Shown here: piece after piece, positions 1 to 6,650 of the stretch | Layout of the letters: each line of letters starts with the position of its first letter | Numbering within the stretch: the stretch's first letter is position 1 | Origin: Clostridia bacterium | GTDB taxonomy: Bacteria > Bacillota > Clostridia > Oscillospirales > CAG-272 | DNA length: 23,343 bases | Assembly (NCBI GenBank): GCA_017624795.1 | Contig: JAGAMJ010000059.1 | Coordinates: 1 to 23,343 of the forward strand | Reading direction: 5' to 3' | The notes under the pieces: generated by a model | Told to the model about the DNA's origin: nothing | Databases searched by the model: none | Seen by the model: only the letters and a program-made list of their open reading frames with translations | Position numbers and translations under genes: made by a program

Positions 1-66
1 ATAAGACAATAAAAAACGCCCCCATTTTACAGATCAAACAAAATTTAGAAAATGTGCAAAAATCTA

Positions 67-95
67 TTGACAAAATGCGGGAATTACAGTATACT
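67..95 (+). promoter_or_regulatory. SigA-type promoter of the feo operon
   Basis: TTGACA at 67-72 and TATACT at 90-95 are separated by exactly 17 bp. Transcription would start near 102, at the edge of the first GTTAG palindrome, so a repressor bound there would block initiation. Nothing else is seen in bases 1-66. Confidence 0.85.
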
Positions 96-102
96 TTAAT
101 CA

Positions 103-118
103 GTTAGCAAGCGCTAAC
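103..118. promoter_or_regulatory. Putative metal-repressor operator 1 (feo)
   Basis: GTTAGCAAGCGCTAAC is an inverted repeat with 6-bp arms (GTTAGC/GCTAAC) around 4 nt. It sits just downstream of the -10 box. The half-site resembles the TTAG...CTAA core of DtxR/IdeR-family iron boxes. Assignment to a DtxR-type regulator is inference, because no such regulator is encoded in the window. Confidence 0.6.
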
Positions 119-137
119 TTTTTATAAGCAAATTTTT

Positions 138-153
138 GTTAGTTTTAGCTAAC
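138..153. promoter_or_regulatory. Putative metal-repressor operator 2 (feo)
   Basis: GTTAGTTTTAGCTAAC has the same 16-nt GTTAG-N6-CTAAC layout as the element at 103-118 and begins 35 nt after it. It lies in the leader between the promoter and the first feoA ribosome binding site. Confidence 0.6.
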
Positions 154-179
154 AATAATCTATAAAAGAGGAACAAGAT

Positions 180-392
180 ATGATGCCTTTGAATTTTGCC
201 AATGTCGGGGAAGTAAATATCATCAAGCGTGTCGGCGGAACGCCCGATATGAAAAAGCATTTAGAGGATATGGGCTTTGTTGTCGGCGGCGCGGTGACGG
301 TGATCAATACCATCGGCGGAAACGTCATTGTTAACGTCAAAGAGGTTCGCGTGGCGATCAGCCGCGAGATGGCACAGAAGATTATGGTGTAA
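180..392 (+). CDS. feoA: FeoA-type ferrous iron transport accessory protein (first copy)
   Basis: A 70-aa FeoA-like SH3-fold protein, the usual length for the family. It shows the family pattern of an N-terminal segment ending in a conserved LEDMGF turn (about residues 28-33; compare the L-x-x-MG-(F/I/L) motif), a hydrophobic strand VTVINTIGGNVIV and a C-terminal SREMAQKI helix. FeoA proteins are small cytosolic partners thought to modulate the FeoB transporter. The start at 180 follows AAAGAGG at 165-171 with an 8-nt gap; a second ATG at 183 is possible. It is the first gene of a four-gene feo operon and is followed 34 nt later by a second feoA. Regulation is probably by iron through the palindromes at 103-118 and 138-153 (inference). 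Confidence 0.88.
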   Translation: MMPLNFANVGEVNIIKRVGGTPDMKKHLEDMGFVVGGAVTVINTIGGNVIVNVKEVRVAISREMAQKIMV

Positions 393-426
393 TGCCTTAT
401 CTATAAATTTTGAAGGAGGACTTTGT

Positions 427-648
427 ATGAATACGTTGCGACAGATCCCTGTGGGCGGCAGCGCAAAGGTCGTCAAGCTCCATGGTGAGGGTGCAGTCAA
501 GCGCCGCATCATGGATATGGGCATTACCAAAGGCGTTGAGGTTCACGTGCGCAAGGTGGCGCCCTTGGGTGATCCCATCGAAGTGACCGTTCGCGGTTAC
601 GAGTTGTCGATCCGCTTGGCGGACGCCGAAAATATCGAGGTGGAATAA
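427..648 (+). CDS. feoA: FeoA-type ferrous iron transport accessory protein (second copy)
   Basis: A 73-aa FeoA. The start at 427 is preferred because AAGGAGGA at 413-420 lies 6 nt upstream; the reading frame is open further upstream (to 328), but that part overlaps the first feoA and has no ribosome binding site. Visible features are an N-terminal LRQIPVGGSAKVVKL strand, the conserved RRIMDMGITKG motif (about residues 26-36), and the PLGDPIEVTVRGYELSIR segment typical of FeoA. It is clearly diverged from the first copy; paired feoA genes ahead of feoB are common in Clostridia. The two may contact FeoB differently, which the sequence cannot show. Confidence 0.92.
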   Translation: MNTLRQIPVGGSAKVVKLHGEGAVKRRIMDMGITKGVEVHVRKVAPLGDPIEVTVRGYELSIRLADAENIEVE

Positions 649-656
649 GCCACCGT

Positions 657-676
657 GAGGGGGCGAATTCCCCCTT
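657..676 (+). terminator. Hairpin between feoA2 and feoB (weak terminator or processing stem)
   Basis: GAGGGGG (657-663), loop CGAATT, then CCCCCTT (670-676) form a G/C-rich stem followed by the broken T-run TTGTTTATT. It could attenuate read-through into feoB or stabilise the upstream feoA message. The poor T-run argues against full termination. Confidence 0.4.
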
Positions 677-708
677 GTTTATTGGGCGAAATGTTAGTCT
701 ATACTAAT
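675..708 (+). promoter_or_regulatory. Possible internal feoB promoter overlapped by operator 3
   Basis: GTTAGTCTATACTAAT (693-708) repeats the GTTAG-N6-CTAAY layout of the two palindromes upstream of feoA1. A TATACT hexamer (700-705), identical to the -10 box of the operon promoter, lies inside it. The best -35 is TTGTTT at 675-680 with a long 19-bp spacer, so the promoter itself is uncertain. Confidence 0.45.
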
Positions 709-725
709 TAAAGGAGAAAAAGAAG

Positions 726-3164
726 ATGAATTTGCGTATTGCCCTTGCGGGCAACCCTAACTGTGGAAAAACGACACTGTTTAACGCGCTGACGGGTTCT
801 AACCAATTTGTGGGGAACTGGCCCGGCGTGACCGTGGAGAAAAAAGAGGGTAAACTGAAAAAGCACGATGGTGTGATCATCACCGACCTGCCCGGCATCT
901 ACTCGCTGTCCCCCTACACGCTGGAGGAAGTGGTCGCCAGAAAGTATCTGATCGAGGAGCGCCCCGACGCCATTTTGAACATTGTGGACGGCACCAACTT
1001 GGAGCGCAACCTGTACTTAACCACGCAGCTGACCGAGCTTGGGATCCCTGTGGTGATCGCCATCAATATGATGGACGTCGTTCGCAAGAACGGCGACAAG
1101 ATCGACATCAAGCGCCTTTCCGAGGCACTTGGCTGTAAGATTATTGAGATCTCGGCACTGAAGAGCGACGGCGTGATGGAGGCGGCAGAGGCGGCGATCG
1201 AGGCGGCGAAGAACGGCAAGACCGTTCCCCAGCACAACTTCTCGGGCGCTGTCGAGCACGCTATCGCGCACATTGAGGAGGCAGCCGTTCACGGTCTGCC
1301 CGAGGAGCAGCAGCGTTGGTACGCCATCAAGATCTTTGAGCGCGATGACAAGGTGCTTGGGGCGTTGCAGATCCCTGCCGACAAGCTGGCGCATATTGAG
1401 TCCGATATTGCCGCTGCCGAGAAGGAATTGGACGACGATGCGGAATCCATCATTACAAACGAGCGTTACATTTATATCGCCGAGATCCTGAAGGGCGCTT
1501 ATAAGAAGCGTGACGCAGGCAAAATGACCATTTCCGACAAGATCGACCGCGTGGTGACCAACCGTTTTGCGGCACTTCCGATTTTTGCCGCGATCATGTT
1601 CCTTGTTTACTTTATTTCGGTAACCACCATCGGTACTTTTGTGACCGACTGGACCAACGACGGTTTGTTTGGTGACGGCTTCCGCTTCCTTGGTATTGGC
1701 AATTCCAAGTACGAGGCAGCGGTCGAAACCTATGCCGACGAAAACGTTTGGACGACGGTGCCCACGCTGGTGAAGCCCGGTGTGCAAGCCGCCGTTGATG
1801 CTGACGTGCCGGGCGCCGAAGAGATCCTTGGCGCCATTGAGGACGAGGATTTCGGCGCTTTGGAAGAAGCGTGGGGCTCTTACGGTGACGCTATCGTGGA
1901 GTATCACGGCGAGATCGTGGGTGGCGGCCTCTCCGAGATCGTGAACGGTTATTTCGAGGGAGCACCCGATCCTGCCGCGTACGGCGCTTGGATCCCCGGT
2001 ATTCCGGTTCTCTTTGAAAAGCTTTTGGACGCGATGAATGCCGCCGATTGGGTGAAGAGCTTGGTCATTGACGGTATCGTGGGCGGTGTTGGCGCCGTTC
2101 TCGGATTTGTTCCTCAGATCCTTGTGCTCTTTATTCTGCTCGCGTTCCTTGAGTCCTGCGGCTATATGGCGCGTATCACCTTTGTGATGGACCGTATCTT
2201 CCGCAAATTCGGCCTTTCGGGCAAGTCCTTTATCCCGATGCTGATCGGCACGGGCTGCGGTGTACCCGGTATTATGGCAAGCCGTACCATCGAAAACGAG
2301 CGTGACCGCCGTATGACCATTATGACGACTACCTTTATTCCCTGCGGTGCAAAGCTACCGATCATCGGCTTGATCGCAGGCGCGCTGTTCGGTAATGCTT
2401 GGTGGGTAGCCCCCAGTGCTTACTTCATCGGTGTTGCGGCGATCATCATTTCGGGCATCATCCTGAAAAAGACCAAGCCCTTTGCGGGCGATCCTGCTCC
2501 CTTCGTGATGGAGCTTCCCGCATACCATCTGCCCACCGTTTCCAATATCCTTCGTTCCATGTGGGAGCGCGGTTGGGCATTCATCAAGAAGGCAGGCACC
2601 ATCATTCTGGCTTCTACCATCTTTATTTGGTTCTTTTCCAGCATCGGCACCAACGAGGCGGGCGCACTGGTCTTTTGCAGTGATGAGCTGGTCAAGAGCT
2701 GGCTGGATTACGCGGGCGGTGCCATTTCCTGGATCTTCGCGCCGATCGGCTTTAACGATGCGACCGCTGCCGTGGCGACCGTGATGGGCCTTGTCGCAAA
2801 GGAGGAGGTCGTTGCCGTGTTCGGTGTCACCGACTTCATCGGTATGACAAGACTTTCCGCCTTCTCGTTCCTGATCTTCAATTTGCTGTGCGCGCCCTGC
2901 TTTGCAGCGATCGGTGCCATTCGCCGTGAGATGAACAATCCCAAGTGGACGGCGTTTGCCATTGGCTATCAATGTGCATTTGCCTATGTGATCTCGCTGA
3001 TCGTTTACAACCTCGGGTGCCTGTTTACGGGCTCTGTTTCGGGTGCGCTGGGTGTGATCTGCGTGATCCTTGCCTTCGCTGCGGTGGGCGGTCTTGGCTA
3101 TATGCTGCTGCGTCCCTACAAGGAAGCGACCAGACTTGAAAAGACGGTCAAGATCAGAAAATAA
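726..3164 (+). CDS. feoB: Ferrous iron transporter FeoB
   Basis: An 812-aa polytopic membrane GTPase that imports Fe(II). The N-terminal G domain carries GNPNCGKTT (G1, 9-17), DLPG (G3, 54-57), NMMD (G4, 114-117) and SALK (G5, 143-146), followed by a helical regulatory domain to about residue 265. The membrane part starts near 280 and has both gate motifs: GTGCGVPGIMASR (508-520) with the FIPCGAKLP segment (537-545), and the second gate with CAPCFAAIGAIRREM near 722-736. The start has AAAGGAG at 710-716, 9 nt upstream. Between TM1 and the next helix (about 305-445) lies an unusually long acidic, glycine/alanine-rich stretch, roughly 100 residues longer than in E. coli FeoB as I recall it. It is followed 18 nt later by the Cys-rich accessory gene. 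Confidence 0.97.
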   Translation: MNLRIALAGNPNCGKTTLFNALTGSNQFVGNWPGVTVEKKEGKLKKHDGVIITDLPGIYSLSPYTLEEVVARKYLIEERPDAILNIVDGTNLERNLYLTTQLTELGIPVVIAINMMDVVRKNGDKIDIKRLSEALGCKIIEISALKSDGVMEAAEAAIEAAKNGKTVPQHNFSGAVEHAIAHIEEAAVHGLPEEQQRWYAIKIFERDDKVLGALQIPADKLAHIESDIAAAEKELDDDAESIITNERYIYIAEILKGAYKKRDAGKMTISDKIDRVVTNRFAALPIFAAIMFLVYFISVTTIGTFVTDWTNDGLFGDGFRFLGIGNSKYEAAVETYADENVWTTVPTLVKPGVQAAVDADVPGAEEILGAIEDEDFGALEEAWGSYGDAIVEYHGEIVGGGLSEIVNGYFEGAPDPAAYGAWIPGIPVLFEKLLDAMNAADWVKSLVIDGIVGGVGAVLGFVPQILVLFILLAFLESCGYMARITFVMDRIFRKFGLSGKSFIPMLIGTGCGVPGIMASRTIENERDRRMTIMTTTFIPCGAKLPIIGLIAGALFGNAWWVAPSAYFIGVAAIIISGIILKKTKPFAGDPAPFVMELPAYHLPTVSNILRSMWERGWAFIKKAGTIILASTIFIWFFSSIGTNEAGALVFCSDELVKSWLDYAGGAISWIFAPIGFNDATAAVATVMGLVAKEEVVAVFGVTDFIGMTRLSAFSFLIFNLLCAPCFAAIGAIRREMNNPKWTAFAIGYQCAFAYVISLIVYNLGCLFTGSVSGALGVICVILAFAAVGGLGYMLLRPYKEATRLEKTVKIRK

Positions 3165-3182
3165 TTTTGAAAGGAGAAGCGT

Positions 3183-3413
3183 ATGCTCGATTTTTTGCAA
3201 CAGAATTGGGGAACGATCGTGGTTGTCGCTGTTATTGCGGCGATCGTATGTGCCATTGTGGTGAGCCGTATCCGTGCCCGCAAGCAGGGCAAAAGCACCT
3301 GCGGCTGCGGTTGCGACCAATGCGCGATGAGCGGCATATGCCACTCCGCTCCCAAAGCAAAACAAAAAGGGAAAACAGAAGCAAACGGCGCTGAACAAGA
3401 GCGCACGAAATAA
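3183..3413 (+). CDS. FeoB-associated Cys-rich membrane protein
   Basis: A 76-aa protein with one N-terminal membrane helix (about residues 10-28, very Val/Ile/Ala-rich), a basic stretch RIRARKQGK, then a cysteine cluster CGCGCDQCAMSGICH (about 40-54) and a hydrophilic tail. This matches the FeoB-associated Cys-rich family found directly after feoB in many Firmicutes, a possible functional counterpart of FeoC, although its role is not established. AAAGGAG at 3170-3176 precedes the ATG, and the gene closes the feo operon before a strong terminator. The clustered thiols suggest metal or Fe-S binding on the cytosolic side (inference from the positive-inside rule). Confidence 0.9.
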   Translation: MLDFLQQNWGTIVVVAVIAAIVCAIVVSRIRARKQGKSTCGCGCDQCAMSGICHSAPKAKQKGKTEANGAEQERTK

Positions 3414-3420
3414 AAAACAA

Positions 3421-3459
3421 GCCGCCCTCTCTGCCACTGTGGCAGAGAGGGCGGCTTTT
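3421..3459. terminator. Bidirectional terminator between feo operon and PHP gene
   Basis: Perfect 17-bp arms (3421-3437 and 3439-3455) around one base, with an A-run before (3414-3420) and TTTT after. It can end the feo transcript on plus and the convergent PHP-gene transcript on minus. Confidence 0.92.
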
Positions 3460-3468
3460 CGGTTCAGA

Positions 3469-4494
3469 TCATGCCTGCTCTTTTGGCAGATCGTCAATAA
3501 AATAAGCGTTGGTGTGGGCGACACCGCCCTTTTCGTCGGTGACGGTCAGGCGGAAATAAAGAGAGTCGGGCTTCACGGGGAAGGACGCCTCGGTGAGAGG
3601 GGTGCCCTCTGCGTATACTACCTTGGCGCGGATCATACCGTAGTTGGCAACGATCTTTGCGGCGGGCGAGCACTTGATGTGAACGCTTCCGTCCTCGTAC
3701 CACAGCTCGTGGATCAGAGGTCCCGTAGAGGCATAAAAATGACCTGCCTCCATCGCCCTTGTCACACTGCGGTAGTCAAGTCGATCTGCCTTGATCATAG
3801 TGAAGCCGCCGAGCGAATCAAAGAAGGGAGAGCCCTCGGCATGGCGATTGTGATTGTCGTCGGTGGCGACGCAAAAAATGCGATTTCCCTTGCGCAGCAT
3901 GGCATCGAAGATCTGGGGGACATAGTCGTCATAGCCCTCGACCACGCAGCCGTGGTTGTAGATCTCCATCGCGTGAAAGCCCTTGTATTTCATATATTGC
4001 TCGGGATCCTCCAACGACCACACGGGGTGGTTGTAGGTTACAAAAAATCCCGCCTTGCGCGCGATGTCGATGACCTCGTTGATGCCTTCCACACTATACA
4101 CGCGCTCATAGTCGGGGGCACTTTCGTCAAAGGTGACCTGATCCATGTAATTTTTGGCGTTGCCACAGATATATTTGGAGCGATGCCAGCAGACCTGACG
4201 CACGTTGTCGGGCTCTAACCCGATCATGCAAAGATGGCACACGCGACAATCCTTGCCCTTCATGCCGTTGGAAAAACTCAGCTCGTGCGCGTGCAGAGCA
4301 AGAAAGGTGTCGTCGGTGAGCTCTTGGTGGGGGATCATCACCTCGTGATCGGTGTAAGCGATGATGGAATAGCCGTGCCGCATATAAAGCTCTTTGAGCT
4401 CCTGCGGTGTCAGACGCCCGTCGGATACGGTGGAATGGCAGTGCAGATTGGCTTTGTAAAATTGTCCTTGCTCGGGCAACAGATACTGCTTCAT
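3469..4494 (-). CDS. PHP-domain metallohydrolase (CehA/McbA-like)
   Basis: A 341-aa protein with the full set of PHP metal-binding motifs: NLHCHSTVSDG (16-26, HCH at 18-20), YTDHE (47-51), HAHE (68-71), NHP (155-157) and TDDNH (211-215). PHP proteins are trinuclear-metal phosphoesterases or related hydrolases. The stand-alone length plus a C-terminal beta-rich module (about 262-335) matches the broad CehA/McbA-type group rather than HisK or PolC. Extra cysteines (DCRVCHLC, 82-89) lie in the insert after motif II. The substrate is unknown. The ATG at 4494 has AAGGAGAG just upstream on minus, and a TTGACA / TAAAAT promoter lies beyond. No signal peptide is seen, so it is probably cytosolic. Confidence 0.88.
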   Translation of the reverse strand: MKQYLLPEQGQFYKANLHCHSTVSDGRLTPQELKELYMRHGYSIIAYTDHEVMIPHQELTDDTFLALHAHELSFSNGMKGKDCRVCHLCMIGLEPDNVRQVCWHRSKYICGNAKNYMDQVTFDESAPDYERVYSVEGINEVIDIARKAGFFVTYNHPVWSLEDPEQYMKYKGFHAMEIYNHGCVVEGYDDYVPQIFDAMLRKGNRIFCVATDDNHNRHAEGSPFFDSLGGFTMIKADRLDYRSVTRAMEAGHFYASTGPLIHELWYEDGSVHIKCSPAAKIVANYGMIRAKVVYAEGTPLTEASFPVKPDSLYFRLTVTDEKGGVAHTNAYFIDDLPKEQA

Positions 4495-4527
4495 AAAGAG
4501 CTCTCCTTTTTATTGGTGGGTGTTATT

Positions 4528-4556
4528 ATTTTAATTCAAGAGGGTAGACGTGTCAA
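4528..4556 (-). promoter_or_regulatory. Promoter of the PHP gene
   Basis: On minus, TTGACA (4556-4551) and TAAAAT (4533-4528) are spaced by 17 bp. The start would fall near 4521, giving a leader of about 27 nt. Confidence 0.8.
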
Positions 4557-4588
4557 GAAAAAGAGCTGAAAAGAGGCAGGACGAGAAT

Positions 4589-4605
4589 GTAAACAAATTG
4601 TTAAC
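4589..4605. promoter_or_regulatory. Near-palindrome between divergent promoters
   Basis: GTAAACAA-A-TTGTTAAC is an inverted repeat with one mismatch in 8-bp arms. It is centred between the two divergent promoters (minus -35 at 4551-4556, plus -35 at 4621-4626), a natural place for a shared operator. No regulator is assigned; the half-sites point the opposite way from a Rex site. Confidence 0.35.
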
Positions 4606-4620
4606 ACTGGCATGAGGGAA

Positions 4621-4650
4621 TGGACAAAATTTATTTTCGTATGGTAAAAT
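4621..4650 (+). promoter_or_regulatory. Promoter of the small membrane protein gene
   Basis: TGGACA at 4621-4626 and TAAAAT at 4645-4650 have an 18-bp spacer. The start would be near 4657, leaving a short leader that contains the ribosome binding site. Confidence 0.6.
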
Positions 4651-4681
4651 AATAATACAAATCTTTTTGGAGGTACATATC

Positions 4682-4903
4682 ATGACTTGGTTTAACAAAC
4701 AAAGCCGTTTGGTGCAGCTCCTTCTGCTCATCATTCCCTTCGTCAACTGGATCACGGAGGTCGTCGTCAGATGGTCTACTTGGTCGAAAAAGGGCGGTCT
4801 TGTCAGATTGGTGATCTGCATCGTCGTTACCTTCGGCGGTGTATTCATTGGCTGGCTTGACTTTGTATGGGTGCTTCTGTTCAAGAAGCTGTTCCTGCAA
4901 TAA
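4682..4903 (+). CDS. Small two-helix membrane protein, unknown function
   Basis: A 73-aa protein. The ATG at 4682 is chosen because GGAGG at 4669-4673 lies 8 nt upstream; an in-frame TTG at 4667 would overlap that site. Two hydrophobic helices are visible, about residues 10-28 (LVQLLLLIIPFVNWITEVVV) and 40-68 (LVRLVICIVVTFGGVFIGWL and onward), joined by a short loop RWSTWSKKGG. Proline and asparagine within helix 1 and a GG in helix 2 recall the layout of Pmp3/YqaE-type small membrane proteins, but the match is not strong enough to name it. It has its own promoter and a hairpin downstream, so it is a single-gene unit. Confidence 0.75.
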   Translation: MTWFNKQSRLVQLLLLIIPFVNWITEVVVRWSTWSKKGGLVRLVICIVVTFGGVFIGWLDFVWVLLFKKLFLQ

Positions 4904-4906
4904 ACC

Positions 4907-4941
4907 GCAAATGGCTCCCCGATCTTCGGGGAGCCATTTGC
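4907..4941 (+). terminator. Long perfect hairpin after the small membrane protein gene
   Basis: Perfect 16-bp arms (4907-4922 and 4926-4941) around TCT. The stem is very stable, but no continuous T-run follows (CGTCCCTCTG), so it is an imperfect intrinsic terminator or a 3'-end protective stem. The rest of the gap to 5000 shows nothing clear. Confidence 0.65.
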
Positions 4942-5000
4942 CGTCCCTCTGTGTTTCCAAATATTTTTGTCGAAATCCGTGATTTTTCGCATTTAACGGC

Positions 5001-5029
5001 TTGAAAAATGCTTTTGTTTGTGGTACAAT
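5001..5029 (+). promoter_or_regulatory. Promoter of the PurF-like gene
   Basis: TTGAAA at 5001-5006 and an extended -10 TGGTACAAT (TACAAT at 5024-5029) have a 17-bp spacer. A short inverted repeat GTTC (5031-5034) / GAAC (5044-5047) lies over the predicted start. No purine riboswitch is seen in the leader of about 60 nt. Confidence 0.8.
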
Positions 5030-5097
5030 AGTTCTTGTCAATTGAACGGCGTTTATACCGTCGTTTTTTCATTTTTCCAAGATAAAGGAGAGCTAAA

Positions 5098-6501
5098 ATG
5101 GGTGGCTTTTTTGGGGTAGCATCAAATAAGGATTGCGTATTTGATCTGTTCTTCGGCACCGACTATCATTCCCACCTCGGTACCCGTCGGGGCGGCATGG
5201 CGGTGTACGGCGAAAACGGCTTTGACCGTGCGATCCACAATATTCAAAACTCTCCCTTCCGCACCAAATTTGAGCGCGACGTAGATGAGATGAAGGGCAA
5301 CCTTGGCATCGGCTGCATTTCCGACACCGAGCCACAGCCCCTTATCGTGCGCTCGCACCTCGGTAATTTTGCCATCACTACGGTGGGGCGTATCAATAAT
5401 ATCGAGGAGCTGGTGAAAAAATCCTTTACCGAGGGGACGACGCACTTTCTTGAAATGAGTGGTGGCGACATCAACGCCACGGAGCTGACCGCAGCCCTGA
5501 TCAACCGCAAGGATTCGATCGTTGAGGGGATTCGCTACGCGCAGGAGCTGATCGACGGCTCGATGTCGATCCTGGTCCTGACCTCTGAGGGGCTTTACGC
5601 CGCCCGTGACCGCTTTGGCAGAACGCCTGTTCACATTGGTAAGAAGGAGGGCGCGCACTGTGCCTCGTTTGAGTCCTTTGCCTACTTGAATCTCGGCTAT
5701 GAACCGTTTAAGGAGTTGGGCGCGGGTGAGATCGTGTTCCTGACACCCGAATCTGCTGTCACGGTTGCACCGCCTTTGCAAAAAATGAAGATCTGCACCT
5801 TCCTTTGGGCATATTACGGCTATCCGCCCTCTGCCTACGAGGGGGTGAGCGTTGAAAAAATGCGCTACCATTGTGGCGAAAAGCTTGCCATTCGTGACGA
5901 GGGGATCGAGGTGGACAGCGTTGCGGGTGTGCCCGATTCGGGCCTTGCTCACGCCATTGGCTACGCCAATCAGTCGGGGATCCCATTCTCTCGCCCTTTC
6001 ATTAAGTATACCCCCACCTGGCCGCGCTCGTTTATGCCGCAAAAGCAGAGCCAGCGCAAGATGATCGCCCGTATGAAGCTGATCCCTGTGGACGCACTGA
6101 TCCGCGATAAGCGGCTTGTGCTGATCGATGACTCGATCGTGCGCGGCACGCAGCTCAAAGAAACCACTGAATTTTTGTATCACAGCGGCGCCAAGGAGGT
6201 CCACGTACGCACGGGCTGCCCGCCCATTTTGTTCGGGTGTAAATATCTGAATTTCGCTTCCTCCAAGTCCGAGCTTGATCTCATCGCCCGTCGGGTGATC
6301 CAGCGCTTGGAGGGGGATCACAATGCTAAATTGGAGCTGTATTCCGATCCCAACACCGAGGAATACGCAAAAATGGTTGAGGGTGTACGCAAGGAAATGC
6401 ATTTTACGACCTTGAAATATCTGCGCCTTGACGATATGATCGCCGCCACGGGGTTGTGTGAGGATCAGCTCTGCACCTACTGCTGGAACGGAAAAGAATA
6501 A
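5098..6501 (+). CDS. PurF-like amidophosphoribosyltransferase homologue lacking the catalytic cysteine
   Basis: A 467-aa protein with the two-domain PurF layout. The phosphoribosyltransferase half is intact: PRPP loop VLIDDSIVRGTQL (341-353), PRSFMPQKQSQR (309-320) in the place of the PurF R-T-F-I motif, and VPDSG (278-282). Cysteines C233 (KICTFLW), C381 (FGCKYLNF), C459 and C462 (LCTYCWNGK) fall where Bacillus-type PurF has its four [4Fe-4S] ligands. The N-terminus begins MGGFFGVAS, however, so the Cys that follows Met in class II glutaminases is Gly, and TTVGRINN (94-101) replaces the usual HNG...N segment. Glutamine hydrolysis is therefore unlikely. The start has AAAGGAG just upstream, and no upstream codon could restore MCG. 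It may use ammonia or another amine, or be non-catalytic. It stands alone, away from other purine genes. Confidence 0.85.
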   Translation: MGGFFGVASNKDCVFDLFFGTDYHSHLGTRRGGMAVYGENGFDRAIHNIQNSPFRTKFERDVDEMKGNLGIGCISDTEPQPLIVRSHLGNFAITTVGRINNIEELVKKSFTEGTTHFLEMSGGDINATELTAALINRKDSIVEGIRYAQELIDGSMSILVLTSEGLYAARDRFGRTPVHIGKKEGAHCASFESFAYLNLGYEPFKELGAGEIVFLTPESAVTVAPPLQKMKICTFLWAYYGYPPSAYEGVSVEKMRYHCGEKLAIRDEGIEVDSVAGVPDSGLAHAIGYANQSGIPFSRPFIKYTPTWPRSFMPQKQSQRKMIARMKLIPVDALIRDKRLVLIDDSIVRGTQLKETTEFLYHSGAKEVHVRTGCPPILFGCKYLNFASSKSELDLIARRVIQRLEGDHNAKLELYSDPNTEEYAKMVEGVRKEMHFTTLKYLRLDDMIAATGLCEDQLCTYCWNGKE

Positions 6502-6507
6502 AAAACA

Positions 6508-6563
6508 GCTGCCGCTATGCGTGTTATCCTTAACGGAGAACACGCATAGCGGCAGCCCTTTTT
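6508..6563 (+). terminator. Intrinsic terminator after the PurF-like gene
   Basis: Perfect 18-bp arms (6508-6525 and 6539-6556) around a 13-nt loop, followed by CCTTTTT. This is a strong terminator that insulates the metal-efflux operon downstream. Confidence 0.9.
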
Positions 6564-6579
6564 ATTTTTCAAAAGGTGC

Positions 6580-6608
6580 TTGACTTTTATGAAAGATTGT
6601 CATATAAT
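6580..6608 (+). promoter_or_regulatory. Promoter of the metal-efflux operon
   Basis: TTGACT at 6580-6585 and TATAAT at 6603-6608 have a 17-bp spacer, near consensus. The ArsR-type palindrome follows within 5 nt. Confidence 0.9.
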
Positions 6609-6612
6609 ACAA

Positions 6613-6628
6613 TTGAACACTTGTTCAA
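6613..6628. promoter_or_regulatory. ArsR/SmtB-type operator
   Basis: TTGAACACTTGTTCAA has 7-bp perfect arms around CT and lies at the predicted start site. The TGAACA...TGTTCA core is the known style of SmtB/CzrA/CadC operators. The first gene of the operon encodes such a repressor, so autoregulation is likely. Confidence 0.75.
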
Positions 6629-6650
6629 ATGTATACAAGGAGGAAATGCT

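Noticed and set aside
3439..4218. 259-codon open frame on plus, opposite the PHP gene
   Set aside because: The PHP gene on minus has promoter, ribosome binding site and full metal motifs; the plus frame begins inside the terminator.
4589..4605. Rex-type redox operator
   Set aside because: A Rex site is TTGTTAA...TTAACAA; here the half-sites face the other way (AACAA-A-TTGTTAAC).
5030..5097. Purine riboswitch or PurR box before the PurF-like gene
   Set aside because: The leader is about 60 nt and lacks the paired-loop purine aptamer; only a weak GTTC/GAAC repeat and a 4-bp ACGG/CCGT stem were found.
5122..6543. 473-codon open frame on minus, opposite the PurF-like gene
   Set aside because: It lies fully antisense to a gene with clear motifs, has no ribosome binding site or family motif, and fits the frame-shadow effect of GC-rich codons.
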